A DNA stretch of 64,000 nucleotides from Panax quinquefolius (GCA_020205615.1 CM035163.1:45849652-45913651), one strand, 5' to 3'; positions 10,648 through 22,552 are shown, counted from the stretch's first letter. Notes: generated from the letters alone by a model not told the origin. Numbers and translations are program-made.

Positions 10648-11925
10648 GGTTACCATCAAGCAAACATCTTGGTTTTAGATCATCAAATCGCCAGTCATTC
10701 ATGTTTTCTAACCCTTTCTTACATATAAAATCTTCTTCATACCCTTCTGCCCCTCAAGGAAACATACTCTTTAAGCCAACAGCCTGGTCCACTTCATTTT
10801 AAACCTTTCATACAATTTCGGTTATCCCACCAGGGATTGAACCTTTTACACCTGCAGTTTGTCCTGAACATAGGATCAAACTTTTTCACACTTGCAGTTT
10901 GTCCTGAACTTAGGATCAAACTTTTTCACACCTACAGTTTGTCCCAAACATGGGATCAAACTTTCTTTCCCCGCAGTTTAGCCTGTATATAGGATTCAAA
11001 CTTTTCTTCAGTTGCAAATCGTCCTAAGAGGCAAACTACGTCGACCTGATCTCCCTGATACCCGGGAGTACGTATGCAACCATATTCTATATGGCCCGAT
11101 CGCAAAAAAAAAATAAACAAAAACATTTCTACCCTCTCTCTATAAAAAAAACACTCTTGCCCTTTCTCTACAAAAATAAAAAAAAATAACAAAAACAAAA
11201 AAAAATAACAAAAACAAAAAAAAATAACAAAAACATTTCTACACCTTTCTACCCTTACACCATTCAGCGTTGAACCTCTTACACCAGGTTCGAACTACGC
11301 AGACCTGATCTCCTCTTCAATAGGAGTACGTAGACAACCATTTATGGTTCGGTTTAACCCCCTACCAAAACACAAATACTTATCAACGGTACTGGGATCA
11401 AACTTTAATCCACCATATTTTATCGGCTTAAAACCAAATGGATGGAACTACCTTACCTCTCCTCACAAATAGGAGATCTGGCGACCATCTAAGTTGCAGT
11501 TGTGCCTCAAAGAGAAATACTAATCCATAAGAGATGGAATTAACTAGGCTCCTCTTGAATAGGAATGATGGCGACCATCTGTGGTGCGGTCAATCTCAGA
11601 GAGGAAGAGCCACACTCCTCTACTCATTTTCATACAGAAACCAGTCCCAAGACACCAAAGATGGTAGGGATACACACAGATCAATGATCCGTTCTAAAAG
11701 ATCCTGCGACGTCTCAATGTCCGCACATCAAGGATTAGTTCAGAATATATCAAGATCACAAGCCCTGAAGAAACAGGCAAATATCAAGTAAGTATCAAGG
11801 CACAATTAAAAGGGAAGTGAATCAAAATATATTTCCCTACCATATATAATGTTGTTTGATATATACATATATGATGTACATAACAAAATGGCTAAGCTAG
11901 TCTGTGCAGGAAAATATAAGTCTAT
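10648..11925 (+). repeat. TAT1 spacer with tandem repeats
   Basis: No gene supported. A 40-bp unit with GCAGTTTGTCCTGAAC is repeated four times (10854-11010). Two copies of a block CTACG-CGACCTGATCTCC-GGAGTACGTA (about 11036-11085 and 11296-11340) match a conserved signature that I know follows integrase in Tat elements. An A-rich 21-bp unit is repeated three times (about 11170-11236). The open frame 11534-11791 has no recognisable domain. Confidence 0.65.
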
Positions 11926-13509
11926 CTATGGATCTGTATGTATCCAGACTATCAGATCTAACATAGCATCTCTCTCCGAAGAAGGAGGTAATGCTGCAAG
12001 CTCCTGCCCAATGGTATTTACACTAGCTAGCAAATTCGAGGCCAACTGCATGGTGGCATGATGCTCATCAATGTATGCACTCATATCGGCAAGGATGTCG
12101 GTCATAAGGGATCTTACTGAAGTACTATCTGTGACGGCCACATCCTGATCAAATAGGGCAGCATCCCGCTCTACAATCAATGCATCTCTGGCTGATCTGG
12201 CCTCGTCTCTCTCCAATAGAGCGACGTCTCTCCCATCAAGAGATGTTAACATCAAGGCCCTAGCCTGATCTCTCTCAAAGGTCATCAGATGAAGACTCTT
12301 CTCTAAGTACTGTGTTGAATGTTGAATCACAGTAGCACTAGTACTGGGAGAATCCATCACAACTGTTGGCAACCTAGTAGTCAAATCCTCCTTGGTGGGA
12401 ATATAAGTCTCCTCTATAGGCTCCCCATCGTCAGAATCAATCCCCTGCACCGTGGATACTACCATAATCAATACCGTCTCTCTCTCCATCCATGCAGAAT
12501 ACTCTACAGAACAACCCGGGTGGCTAACGGAAAACTTAGCTAGCTCATGCTGATCCCAACAGGCATACAACCTGGATCTATCCTCTGCTGATAAGTGGAG
12601 AGAAGCTAAGCACTGAATCAATGCCCCCTCAAAAGGATGGAAGTCCTGTAACTGGTCAAACTGACACATCACAGCCAGTGGATGGTAAGTAGTCATTCCC
12701 CTCAAACCAGCTAAAGGGAGATAATCCATGCACGGAGCATGAGTGATGAAGTTGTAGGGTGAGCTGAGCCTTGTACACGACAATATATCAAATGAATCTC
12801 CGATCCCTGCCAGGAAAACGGACCAAGATGCAGGATCTGTACACTCCGCAGGCTGAAAGGAGTACGACATAGCTATATCATGGGTGAAACAATACTCGTG
12901 CCGTCTGAAATTGCCAATCAATCTCAAGTGTGACATAAACCACACGTACAGCATGACCGAACTGCCTATGAATACCCCTGTAGGGTAAGTGCTGCAATAT
13001 GTGGCTGACCTCAGTGTCTCTGTGATGATCATTGGTACAATGATGTGACCCTCCCTAAGAGCTCTCACTGCCATGACGACACCAATATGTAGCTCATCCA
13101 TGTACCGTGGCATGTATACATATGATAATACACACAGTAGCAAGACATCTACTCTGGTCGAGTGCCAATGATCCTTTAGCATGGTAAAATCCCTAGAGTG
13201 TCGTGTGTAACTATCCTCAGAGCCAAATCTGTCCATCAGAAAACGCTGGGATACAACGTGACCAGATGTGATCTCATCCTGTACAACTCTACGCCTGAGC
13301 CCGGTGAGAGTCATAAACTGTCGGCTCATGTCGCCGATGGCCATCTGCGCGCAAGGTCTGTCCAATGGCAATACCATCAACCGTGCATACTCCTCCAGAG
13401 TAGGAGTCAACTCATGGATGCCAAACCGGAAGACCTGTCTCTCCGATATCCAATGCTCTAGCATATCCTCTATAAAGCCTGCGGGAACTTGAAACATCAT
13501 GAGAGTCAT
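11926..13509 (-). CDS. TAT1 antisense ORF, plant mobile domain-like (DUF7745-type) protein
   Basis: An uninterrupted 527-codon frame on the strand opposite gag-pol. Residues 1-320 form a globular region with PTLEEYARLMVLPLDRPC near residue 36, LLLCVLSYVYMPRYMD, MAVRALREGHIIVPMIIT, and FRRHEYCFTHDI; this pattern resembles the plant mobile domain / DUF7745 group. Residues about 390-480 form a heptad-rich coiled coil (FERDQARALML, LLERDEARSARDALIVERDA). Antisense ORFs of this kind between integrase and the 3' LTR are an established feature of Tat-lineage elements; their role is unknown, with regulation or captured host function proposed. The start at 13509 is the first ATG after an upstream stop, but homologous text continues upstream (13510-13670), so the true N-terminus may be longer. 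It is by far the best preserved reading frame in the window. Confidence 0.75.
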   Translation of the reverse strand: MTLMMFQVPAGFIEDMLEHWISERQVFRFGIHELTPTLEEYARLMVLPLDRPCAQMAIGDMSRQFMTLTGLRRRVVQDEITSGHVVSQRFLMDRFGSEDSYTRHSRDFTMLKDHWHSTRVDVLLLCVLSYVYMPRYMDELHIGVVMAVRALREGHIIVPMIITETLRSATYCSTYPTGVFIGSSVMLYVWFMSHLRLIGNFRRHEYCFTHDIAMSYSFQPAECTDPASWSVFLAGIGDSFDILSCTRLSSPYNFITHAPCMDYLPLAGLRGMTTYHPLAVMCQFDQLQDFHPFEGALIQCLASLHLSAEDRSRLYACWDQHELAKFSVSHPGCSVEYSAWMERETVLIMVVSTVQGIDSDDGEPIEETYIPTKEDLTTRLPTVVMDSPSTSATVIQHSTQYLEKSLHLMTFERDQARALMLTSLDGRDVALLERDEARSARDALIVERDAALFDQDVAVTDSTSVRSLMTDILADMSAYIDEHHATMQLASNLLASVNTIGQELAALPPSSERDAMLDLIVWIHTDP

Positions 13510-13670
13510 AGTATGCTGTAATAACTAATCTACAGTCACCCTGTCTGAAGGTGACATACTATCATACCACGATCTCAGACGGGATGCCACCAATACTGGT
13601 GGGGTATGATCAATGCGGCTAACTATCAAAGAATACATCTGTGTGGGCCGTATCATAAGATCATCCAGGG
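13510..13670 (-). pseudogene. Probable lost N-terminal extension of the TAT1 antisense ORF
   Basis: In the same frame, upstream of the first ATG, the translation reads PLDDLMIRPTQMYSLIVSRI, then HTPPVLVASRLRSWYDSMSP and SDRVTVD before a TAG (CAG would give Gln). Another in-frame TGA closes it on the far side (about 13671). The text looks protein-like, so the original ORF probably began further upstream and two C-to-T stops cut it. Confidence 0.5.
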
Positions 13671-14763
13671 GTCAATGCTGAATATCTCTGGACATACATA
13701 CATATGCATAACATAATACATGCATGATCAACAATAGATGGAAATATGATGTAAGGAATAATAGTATATACATTCCTAAGTACATCATCATCTAATACAT
13801 CTCTGTATAGCTAAAAATACAAGGAAATGGGGCACATCCGCCCAACAACTAATAGAGGCCTATCAAAAGATATAGCGAGAATGGGGCCCACCCTTCTGGA
13901 TCGGTCTAGTTTGAGTTGCAAAGGAGTTCTCATAAGCTGAAAAGGCCAAATTAGGAATAAAAATGCTACGCGATTAAGCGGAATAGCCTGAAATCCTGGT
14001 TTTCACAGGACAAGTTGTGGCTTTACATATCACTCATTGGTCTTCGCCCAAACATAGGTTACACTATACCAATGATCTCAACTATTGCAAACTACATTTG
14101 GCAATACCTCATAAAGGTCCAATGTCGTTAGTTCAGGGTCGTAGCCCTAAAACCTTTTCCCCAGCCGATTTTCATACATCCGTTGATGCACACGTCAATG
14201 AAGGTCAAGCAGCCTTGACATTATCCCCAATAGGGATCTCATCCATTGATGAACATGTCAATGAAGGTCAGACAACCCTGACAACACCGACTATTGGCAG
14301 TAACTGTAACAGAGCAGCGAAAAGACCTGGCGATACAAACCAGGGAAAAACATCCTCATTGGGGAGGACCGATGATGGAATATGTTATACACATCCTCAA
14401 CAGACAAAGCTCTATCCCCACAGAATCTCTTGTACATGAGAGATGCATCTTCAGGATAAATTCTGTATCAAGGATTCAATACTTTGGTGATAACCCCAAC
14501 GTCAACAATCCTAGAGATTCCTAGTAGCTGTGGATCACGTGTCAATGACAGTTCATCAGGCTACTTATTTAGTGCTCCCTTGGTAGAAGCAACAGGGAGC
14601 CGACAATCATCCCATCATGTTGGAGAACAATCCAACAAACCACATACATTTGCATCATGTTGTTATGCATTGCATCGAAATCATCTCATTGCATTTCAAG
14701 TGTCTAGTATTCTTTATCCTATCCATGACATTACATTGCATGAACATGATAAAAAGGGGCATC
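13671..14763 (+). other. TAT1 spacer before the 3' LTR
   Basis: Noncoding. It has a 65-bp direct repeat marked by GTCAATGAAGGTCA (about 14193 and 14258), preceded by text shared with TAT2 (GGGGCCCACCC at about 13881, GCGATTAAGCGGAA at about 13969). Several small plus-strand open frames (14017-14859) overlap each other and the LTR edge and lack domains, so I do not call them genes. Confidence 0.6.
14751..14763 (+). other. TAT1 polypurine tract
   Basis: AAAAAGGGGCATC lies immediately before the LTR start TGTAGACACTC. Position and purine content fit the plus-strand primer site. Confidence 0.75.
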
Positions 14764-14825
14764 TGTAGACACTCAAAATTTTCTACCTACTTGTTACTAA
14801 CATTGCAGGAAGTGCAGAATCTTCT

Positions 14826-15312
14826 TTCAGAGATAACCCTGGAAGACAACTCAGCTTAATCCCAGAAATACAACCAAAAGTTCAGTTTTAACCCCAGAAA
14901 ACACACCGGGAGTATCATTTCCCACCTTAGAGATAACCCCGGGGAAAGCAGTGCAGATACTAGAAATTCCACCGGAGAAGGCTGATTCATCTTGGAGATA
15001 AACCCAAGATGTTCAGTCTCAGTCCCGGAAACAACATCGGGAAAGACAATATAAACCTTGGAGATAACGCCAAGGAGTGCAGTTGCAATTCCGGAGATAA
15101 CCCCGGAGATGCTTGTTTCAACCCATGCAGTCAGCTTTAACCTCGGGACTCACACCGAGGCACTCAACTCCCAAAAATGGAGATAACCCCGGGAGGACAG
15201 GCATACCTCAAAGACAACCCTGAGGGCTTTCAGCACTTGCAGCAGCCCAATCTCAGAGATAACCATAAGCAATGTCTGCTTTATCAGCCAAAATCGGAGA
15301 TAACCCCGGTGA
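14826..15312 (+). repeat. GAGATAACCCCGG repeat series in TAT1 U3
   Basis: About nine copies of a motif close to GGAGATAACCCCGG occur at roughly 14828, 14930, 14995, 15061, 15095, 15180, 15211, 15257 and 15297, at irregular 30-100 bp spacing, embedded in loosely repeated text. Position upstream of the TATA box suggests a promoter-side repeat, possibly an enhancer; that is inference. Confidence 0.6.
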
Positions 15313-15728
15313 AGGGCAAAATCGTTAAATTGCCACCTCAAACCCACATGGCGCCGTCTCAACAAAAAACAGTCAACATACATTCTACACAACAATATCC
15401 CACAAGAACCAAAGAGTTACAATCCCGAGTGACTACTACGCAAGGTAGAACACCGGATAGAATTTGAAGCTTGAAGACATAGGATATGGTTCCATCTTCC
15501 TGACTTCGTACAACCTCTAATCCCATGTCATTGCGTAGCTCTCGATAATAGCAATCCAAAATAGGTCTTATACACCTCAATCAGATGCTCAGATTGAAGT
15601 TCTGTAAGTTCGAGCGGACATCACGTTGCACACGTGTATGTACTTCAAGACGGCGGGACTGCGAAGTTCTGGGCACCGGGCGGCAAGCAGTGCATCTGCA
15701 TTTGCCAGCAGTACACTGTGGGCTCCCC

Positions 15729-15742
15729 CTCTATAAATAGAG
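15729..15742 (+). promoter_or_regulatory. TAT1 LTR TATA box
   Basis: CTCTATAAATAGAG is a textbook plant TATA box, flanked by GC-rich upstream sequence. Transcription would start about 30 bp downstream, near 15765, defining the U3/R border. Confidence 0.75.
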
Positions 15743-16044
15743 GGCTTGAGGTGGCCATATTCAAGAGAAAAAAAAAGGCGAGGAATCCCTATCTAATTTG
15801 CTCTGTACACACCCTATATTGAGTGCTTTCTCATTTTAAACACTTGTGAGCTCACATATAGCTATATTTTTACTGGCAGGAACCTAGTGTTCATCCACTT
15901 AAAGCTATAGAAGACTTATTTGGCAGTCCATTGTAAGCCTTCTTACACACATTAAAGCCTTTCTCTTCATCTTTACACACACTCTTCTACACGTTGAGAG
16001 TCGTATTGTGTGTGTATGCCCAAACTTCGATCCATGGTTTTCAT

Positions 16045-16320
16045 TTCTGTTTGTATATATATATACTTATATATATATATATATATATGGACTAACATTA
16101 TCGAGTTATGCCTTGATTGAGCCTGGACTCACGTCTGGAGCGTTTATTTGCTTATATATATATTTACATTTCTGCCAGGCCTAGAGTTTACTTCATGGCC
16201 TTTTACTGCTTTATTTACATTCCGTCCCGCCTGGAGTTTACTTCGTGGCGGTTGATCGCATTTATTGCTTTATTTACATTTTTGATCCCCTATGGAGGTG
16301 CTTCGTGGTGGTTGATCATG

Positions 16321-16362
<42 letters not shown>

Positions 16363-16380
16363 CAGCTTTTATATATATAA
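16045..16380 (+). repeat. TA microsatellites and 50-bp repeats in TAT1 U5
   Basis: (TA)n tracts occur at about 16053-16088 and 16324-16360. Between them a unit marked by GCCTGGAGTTTACTTC (16179, 16229, degenerate near 16290) recurs about every 50 bp. No coding function is supported. Confidence 0.6.
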
Positions 16381-17179
16381 CTGCTTACTATTTTTCATAT
16401 AAAGTGAGGCATCATGCGAGCCTAGGAATCATGTGATAACAGATTCATCTCATCAATCTAGATTCGGCCCTCGTGATGGACATTTTCAAATTGAATGGCG
16501 ACTTTGTAAATTATTCACTGTGTTTAAATTTCCTTAGATGGCTTTCATGCCCATGAGGAGTTCAAAGATCGCTATATATTATTTTCTCGAAGATGCTTCG
16601 CATCTCGAAAATAAAAGCAACCAAGCCGAACATTTAATAATAAAATGGAAGTATTAAAGGCCTCAATTACTATTGAGCACAGGGTTTGAAAAACCACTTT
16701 TACAAAACCTCATTGCTATATCTTGTTTAAAACTGAATTTTTGTATAAATTCAAACCCTATGTATATAAGTTCGAATGAGGCATAGCACTACTTCCAAAT
16801 AACAGCACATTCACCCATACACACACACACACACATTCATATAACAGTTTCTTTAAAAGTGGCGATCACCGTGATAACACAGATGTCGGGGGGTGCCTAA
16901 CACCTTCCCTCCGCATAATCAAGCTCCCAAACCCAAAATGAATCTCGGTTTCACAGACCCTGTTTAGGAGTGTCACGTCACTGGGTCATTGTGAAAACCT
17001 TTTCTCAGTTACGTTGGTGCAACCATTTAAAAACACCAACTGGAGACTCTTACAGTCAAATCGTCGACATATACATGTTGGACCTTTTTCACTTATTTTT
17101 TTAAACAAATCTCACAAAACATGAGAACACCAAAGAACAAGAACAAAAAAGGGACAAATAAAAATCTCGACGTCGACAC

Positions 17180-17441
17180 AAGGTTTCTATTTATTGTAAA
17201 TAGTTTTGTAATTGGAATAATTAGAATTAATTTTGAAGAATTGGAGATCAAGGAGCAATGAGTGCTTGAAGACCCGTTTGTAATGGAGCCTAGGATTTAA
17301 ATGTAATAGTTATATTTAAATTTAATTCTTGCACCCTAGGTTTGACCTTTTGGTTCACTTGATGGCTTTAGTGAACCAAACTAGAATAATGTCAACAATC
17401 AATCCTAGTAGAATATAGTATTATTTATGTGCATGCTTATA

Positions 17442-17473
<32 letters not shown>

Positions 17474-18113
17474 ATGTGCGCTAAACAAGATGAGACAAAT
17501 AATAACAAACCCCTCAAAGATTTTATATTAAGTCCGAAGCATTCAAAGATATTTGGAATATCGAACGTCGTCTTCTAGCATGATAAATCGATAAAGTATC
17601 AGTTAATTATTATAAGTTTGTTGTGTCACACAAGGCTTATTTTAATTTTTTGAGATGTTATTTTATCACATTTAATGCTTATAAAAAGATTGAACGATGT
17701 TGTTTTGTTGTGTCACACAAGGACAATTTTTTCTTTTGAATATATAGAAGTGTTAGGTTTGACTTAACTTGAATAATTTTGATTTGGATGTATCACACTT
17801 GATCAAAATAATTTAAGAGGCAAAATAAAAAGAGTTACATGTTGATGTAATTGATAAGAGTTGTCTAACTATTTATTTATATATAATTTTTTGTGTCACA
17901 CAAGGCTATATATATTTGAAATGAGATCCTTATTCTCACTAGCAAATCTTTAATTAGATTTTGTCGAACTATATAAGTGAGGGTAATATAGTTTGATGAA
18001 AATAGTGGGAGATACCAATTTAAAACAAGACCTAATTTATTTTGATAATTAATTAATAAAAGAATGTATGCTAAAAATGTTGTTAATTATAAATTCATTT
18101 ATAGAATTTTACA
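17180..18113 (+). other. COP1 leader with stem-loop repeats
   Basis: Untranslated leader before gag. TTGTTGTGTCACACAAGG occurs at 17618-17635 and 17705-17722, with related copies near 17786 (degenerate) and 17887-17905. Each can fold as stem TTGTG / CACAA with a TCA loop. A (TG)n tract lies at about 17452-17474. The rest is AT-rich with no gene. Confidence 0.65.
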
Positions 18114-18940
18114 ATGTCTAAATTATTATCACTGCTGAGCATAATAGATGTTATTTAACCGTACCGAATTAAACGAATTGGTTAAGAAATTTGAGAATAG
18201 TTCTCAAGGATGAAAAGATAGCTTATGTCTTTAATACGCCTATCCCAGCATTAGTTACAGACAATGCCTCTAAGGAAGAGATTGTTACTTTTAGAAAGTG
18301 GAAAGATGATGCACATTTGGCTCAATGCATAATGCTCGCATCCATGAGTAACGAGCTTCAGAGTCAGCATAAAACTATATATGTTCCTACTATATTCTTG
18401 CACATCAAGTAATTGATGGTGAGGAAAGTAGGACTGATAGATATTAGATATCTAAGGAGCTCTTCCAATCTAGAATGACTGATGACACTATAGTACAGAC
18501 AAAAGTCATTAACATGATCAATTTAATTGAACAATTAGGACAATAGGTTTTGTCATGGATGGAGAGTTGAGTCAAGAATTGATCTTGTACTCACTCCTGA
18601 ACTCCTTCTCACAATTGTTGTGAATTTTTCATATGAACAAGCTAGATATCAGCCTCCCTGATTTGCTTAACATGTTGAAATTGCTGAGTCACTTTCCAAC
18701 CAAGAAAGACCAAGTCTTACTGGTAGGGACCAAAGGATCTTCTGAAAAGAAGAATGATTTAAAGAAGGTAAATAGAAAGGCACAAAAATAAAGGATAATA
18801 AGAATAAAACTAATACGGATAACAATTGAGTTTGCTTCCACTGTAATAAGCCAGGAAAATGGAAAGGAAACTGCGAGAAGCATCTTGCAGAGGCTAACCA
18901 AAGAAGCTTATCGAAGCTTCAGTTACAAATACAATTTTGT
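18114..18940 (+). pseudogene. COP1 gag
   Basis: It would make the capsid. The likely start is ATG at 18114 (MSKLLSL). The open part reads RIVLKDEKIAYVFNTPIPAL, then FRKWKDDAHLAQCIMLASMS and NELQSQHK, the copia-type gag (UBN2-like) core. Near 18837 a zinc knuckle reads CFHCNKPGKWKGNC, where the expected His is Lys. Stops before RIVLK and after the core break the frame. Function is inferred from family only. Confidence 0.75.
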
Positions 18941-21190
18941 TCATGATAGAAATAAATTTTTCTTTAAGTCAAGTTTCTACTTGGGTATTGGATACCGGCT
19001 GGGTTCTAATAAATATAGATTTATGAAGGAACCAAGCAGAAGTTGAAAGTTAAACAAGGGATAAGTAATCCTATGTATGAAAAATGAAGCAAAGGTTGCT
19101 ACATTAGCCATATGAACTTATAGTTTAGCATTGCTTACGGGCAAATCTATTAAGTTAATAGGTTGTTATTGTAATCTAGTTCTCATTAGAAACATTATTT
19201 CCATTTTATTATTGGACAATAAAATTTTTGGTATTATATTTAAGGAAAATTGTTGTTCTATTTATAATAATAATGTTTTGTATAGAACTGGAATATTACT
19301 TAATGGACTTTATGTACTTAACTTAGATGAAAAATTATTTTGTAAATTGAATAAACTAGTACAAGAAAAGGAGATGATCATTCAAAGAGTTAAATATTTA
19401 TATTTGATGAATTACAAGTTTGAATCATTTGAAAAGTTCAAAGAATTCAGAGGTGAAACTAATTGGCAAAGTATTAGGATTCTTTGATCAGATCGAGGAA
19501 GAAATACTTGTGCAATAATTTTCTAGATCATCTCAAATAGTTTTCTCACAATGAACATTTCCTGATACATAATAATTAATTGGTGTATTTGAAAGGAAAA
19601 ATTGTACCTTATTGGACATGGTGCGGACCATAATAATTTTACTGACATTCCAATATCCTTCTGGGGTAATGTCCTAGAAATGATTACATATCTACGAAAA
19701 GGTAACCTTAAAATTTGGCCACAAGACTCCATAAGAGTTATGAACATGGAGGATTCCTAATCATAAGTATGTTAAGATAAGGGGTTATCTTGCTTATGTG
19801 AAAAGATTTCAAAGGATAAGCTTGGGATAAAATTTGACAAATACAAATTTTTGGGACATCCTAAAGTAAGTTTAGGGCATATGTTCTATAATCCTACTTA
19901 GCAAAAGGTGTTTGTTGTGAAACACACTACCTTCTAAGATAAATGTTTTTATCATTGAATGGGCTATTGGGAGGATAATAGATCTAGAAGAGTTCAAGAA
20001 CCACAAAGAAGTATAAGTCAAAAAGAGGAACCTGTAGATAGACCTATTGTACCACAACGGAATCGTAAATCTGGAATAGTACCAAAGATACTTGGGAGGT
20101 ATGGATTCATCATAGATGATGATGATGAGGTACGCATCATAGAAGATGATGATCCAGTTACATACGATGACGTAAAAGTTATAGAAACTCAGAGAAATAG
20201 ATTGAAGCAAGCTTCTCAAAAATAGAACATTTGATTTGATATGATAATCAATAGATTTTAATTTTATCAAAATCGAGAATGAACCTCGTGTGTACAAAAG
20301 GGTCAATGGGAGCACCGTGACATTCATAGTATTATATGTTGATATACTATAGATAAAGAATGACATACAAATGCTACAATCAGTAAAGATAAAGTTGTCT
20401 AAACATTCCTCCATGAATTATTTGGGAAGAGTATCGGAATTGAGGATGCAAATCTATATAGATAGATTTAAAAGGATACTCAGCTTAACCCAAGGAACGT
20501 ATATTCATTCGATACTAAAGGAGTTTAGCATGACAAACTCTAAAAGATATCTCATATTGATGAGCCATGGAGTGAATTTCTTTTAATTGTCCCCATAGAC
20601 TCCTGAAAAGAGAAATCACATGAGTAACTATCATGTATGCAATGAAATGTATGAGACCTGATGTTGATCGGTCATATTATGGAGAAGATCACTGTAAGAC
20701 AATGAAAAAAATCTTAAAGTACTTAACTAGCACTAAGGATGTGATTAAAATTTTTGGTGAGTCTGAATTAAAACTAGAGGGCTTAACCGACTCAAATTTT
20801 TTCAGACTAACCAAGATAATAGGAAATCCACTTTAGGGTAAATCATTATCTTGAATAGTGGTGCAGTGAATTGGAAAGGTTTCAAACATCAAAGAGTTGT
20901 TGGTTTAGTGACAAAGAAAAAGTATATAGCTGTAAATGAAGCTGGAAGTTGATTATTTGGATGAAAAGTTTATTACAGAACTAGGAATAGTTCCTAAGTC
21001 TTATCTAGGATCTAAACATGTGTTGTGACACTTTCATTTGATTAAAGAATCATTGAAAGAGAAGAAGTCACCACAGAGATAGTGGACTCTCAAGAATGAC
21101 ATTACATATCCATTAACTACAACTTATCCAACAGTAGGATGATCGTCACTTAGAGAAGAAGGGTATGAGATACCATGACGATTGACTTTA
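18941..21190 (+). pseudogene. COP1 pol (deleted)
   Basis: Order: protease (WVLDTG at about 18985), the segment KSIKLIGCYCNLVLIRNI and CCSIYNNNVLYRTG, GAG-pre-integrase text with FCKLNKL, an integrase remnant (LIGHGADHNNFTDIPISFWG, KFDKYKFLGHPK), a linker (QKEEPVDRPIVPQRNRKSG, GFIIDDDDEVRIIEDDDPVT), then only the C-terminal part of RT and RNase H (RLKQASQK, LYVDIL, ILKYL, GAVNWKGFKHQ). Most of the integrase core and the first half of RT are gone: text jumps from DDDPVTYDD to LKQAS within about 30 bp (20160-20210). The RT box is YVD-IL, one Asp short of YVDD (about 20336-20350). Many stops. It cannot encode working Pol. Confidence 0.85.
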
Positions 21191-21205
21191 GTGCAAGTGG
21201 GAGAT
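21191..21205 (+). other. COP1 polypurine tract
   Basis: GTGCAAGTGGGAGAT directly precedes the LTR start TGAAAGTAGTATGC. The same tract, on the minus strand, flanks the LTRs of COP2 (29965-) and COP3 (55620-). Confidence 0.8.
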
Positions 21206-22421
21206 TGAAAGTAGTATGCACACAAACAAATTATGTTTGATGATAAAGCATATAATTTGTAACAATATTATTCATTTATTAATAAAAGAACTATTTAATT
21301 AAAAGCTTTTAATTTATCTATATGGTGTTGTTTTATAATATGTGATAAACACATAGTTTTGAGCAATGATTTTAGAATCATGATGATGATCATGCTAATG
21401 AGATCTAAATTCTTAGATAGCTCATAAACTAAAAATTTTCCCAATCATTGGATTACTAAAAAGTGGATTAGTGAATCCAGATATATTGGTACATATGTTG
21501 CTTGCTCATTGAATGATGATGATTGCTCTTATGATCATTTATGTGGAAACACTAAAGCAAGTATGTAGGTGCTTATTGGAGAATAAGTTCACTGAACGTG
21601 GCTCACTAAGGAATACCTAATGAAGTTTTACTTGCCTGTCAATAGGAATTCTTGTAGTGATAGTAATACAAGTGATCCTTAGACTTGAGATCATTATAGT
21701 ATCTTGTGTATGATGAGTTATACTTTGAAATGTCCCTTAAGACCCTTAGGGTATATCAAAGGGTATGCTTGGGGTGTAATAAGTTGTAAATGGAGATAAT
21801 GAATGATCAACAAAGAATCTACCGCTTCTAGTAAAAGAAGAAAATGTCCTATGTGATTTGATAAATGACAACCTAGTAGTCCTTGGCCAATGCAGAATAA
21901 AATTAGAAAAGAGTTTCTAATTTGCATTATATAGAGTTATGCATTTAAGAATTGAAATACATAGAATTAAATAAAATAAGGCTTGACAATAATTCTATAT
22001 CTTATATTTAATTGAGACACTGTATGGTGGAAGGATTGAATTATACAATAACTATTTATTCAAAGGTTCTTTTATGATTAATGTTGAAATCTATATTATC
22101 TGAAAAGTCGTTGATCGCTAAAGAGGTTTATCCTTATTGTAGAATAAATTTTATTTATTTAAATGAACTAATTTGTTCATTTATTTATTTAAATAAAATT
22201 AGAATTGTTCTAATTGATTTATTTACAACCGCTTTAATATGGAGAACCTAAAGGGTCACGCCATAAAAAGGAAAAATATTTATTTAAGAAGTAAATGTCA
22301 TAATCGTAATAATAGGTTAAGTGTATTTAATTTTAATCTATGGTGATAGAATAAATTAAATAGCTTAATATTTATTATTTAATATTTTGAAAATATTAAA
22401 TATAAATTAATAAGAGGAGTC

Positions 22422-22492
<71 letters not shown>

Positions 22493-22508
22493 GTTGTTGT
22501 TGTTGTTG

Positions 22509-22552
<44 letters not shown>

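Larger units (their letters stand above)
10240..17179 (+). mobile_element. TAT1, Tat/Ogre-type Ty3/gypsy retrotransposon, 3' part
   Basis: Parts in order: integrase C-terminus, repeat-rich spacer, antisense ORF, second spacer, polypurine tract and 3' LTR. The antisense ORF after integrase and the TGTAGACACTCAAAATTTTC LTR start are typical of the Tat lineage. The 5' part must lie left of the window, beyond the CHR-E and ATH insertions. The right end (TCGACA at 17179) is followed by CAAGG, which is also native COP1 sequence, so CAAGG is the predicted target duplication. Confidence 0.85.
14764..17179 (+). mobile_element. TAT1 3' LTR
   Basis: Starts TGTAGACACTCAAAATTTTC after the polypurine tract and ends TCGACA at 17179, about 2.4 kb. 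U3 (14764-15760) carries a repeated GAGATAACCCCGG motif and ends in a clear TATA box. The U5 part contains GGGGGGTGCCTAACACCTTC (about 16889), a block well known near the end of Tat LTRs. It also holds (TA)n tracts and 50-bp repeats. The COP1 leader resumes at 17180. Confidence 0.85.

Noticed and set aside
11926..13509. Captured host plant mobile domain gene, independent of the element
   Set aside because: No introns, promoter or flanking host DNA are seen, and antisense ORFs at this exact place are usual in Tat elements.
14017..14859. Cluster of overlapping plus-strand open frames
   Set aside because: They overlap in different frames across Tat spacer repeats and the LTR start; none resembles a known protein.
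19872..20414. 180-codon minus-strand open frame
   Set aside because: It lies antisense to COP1 integrase/RT linker text that clearly reads as copia Pol on the plus strand; no domain, and the hydrophobic composition is what AT-rich antisense gives.
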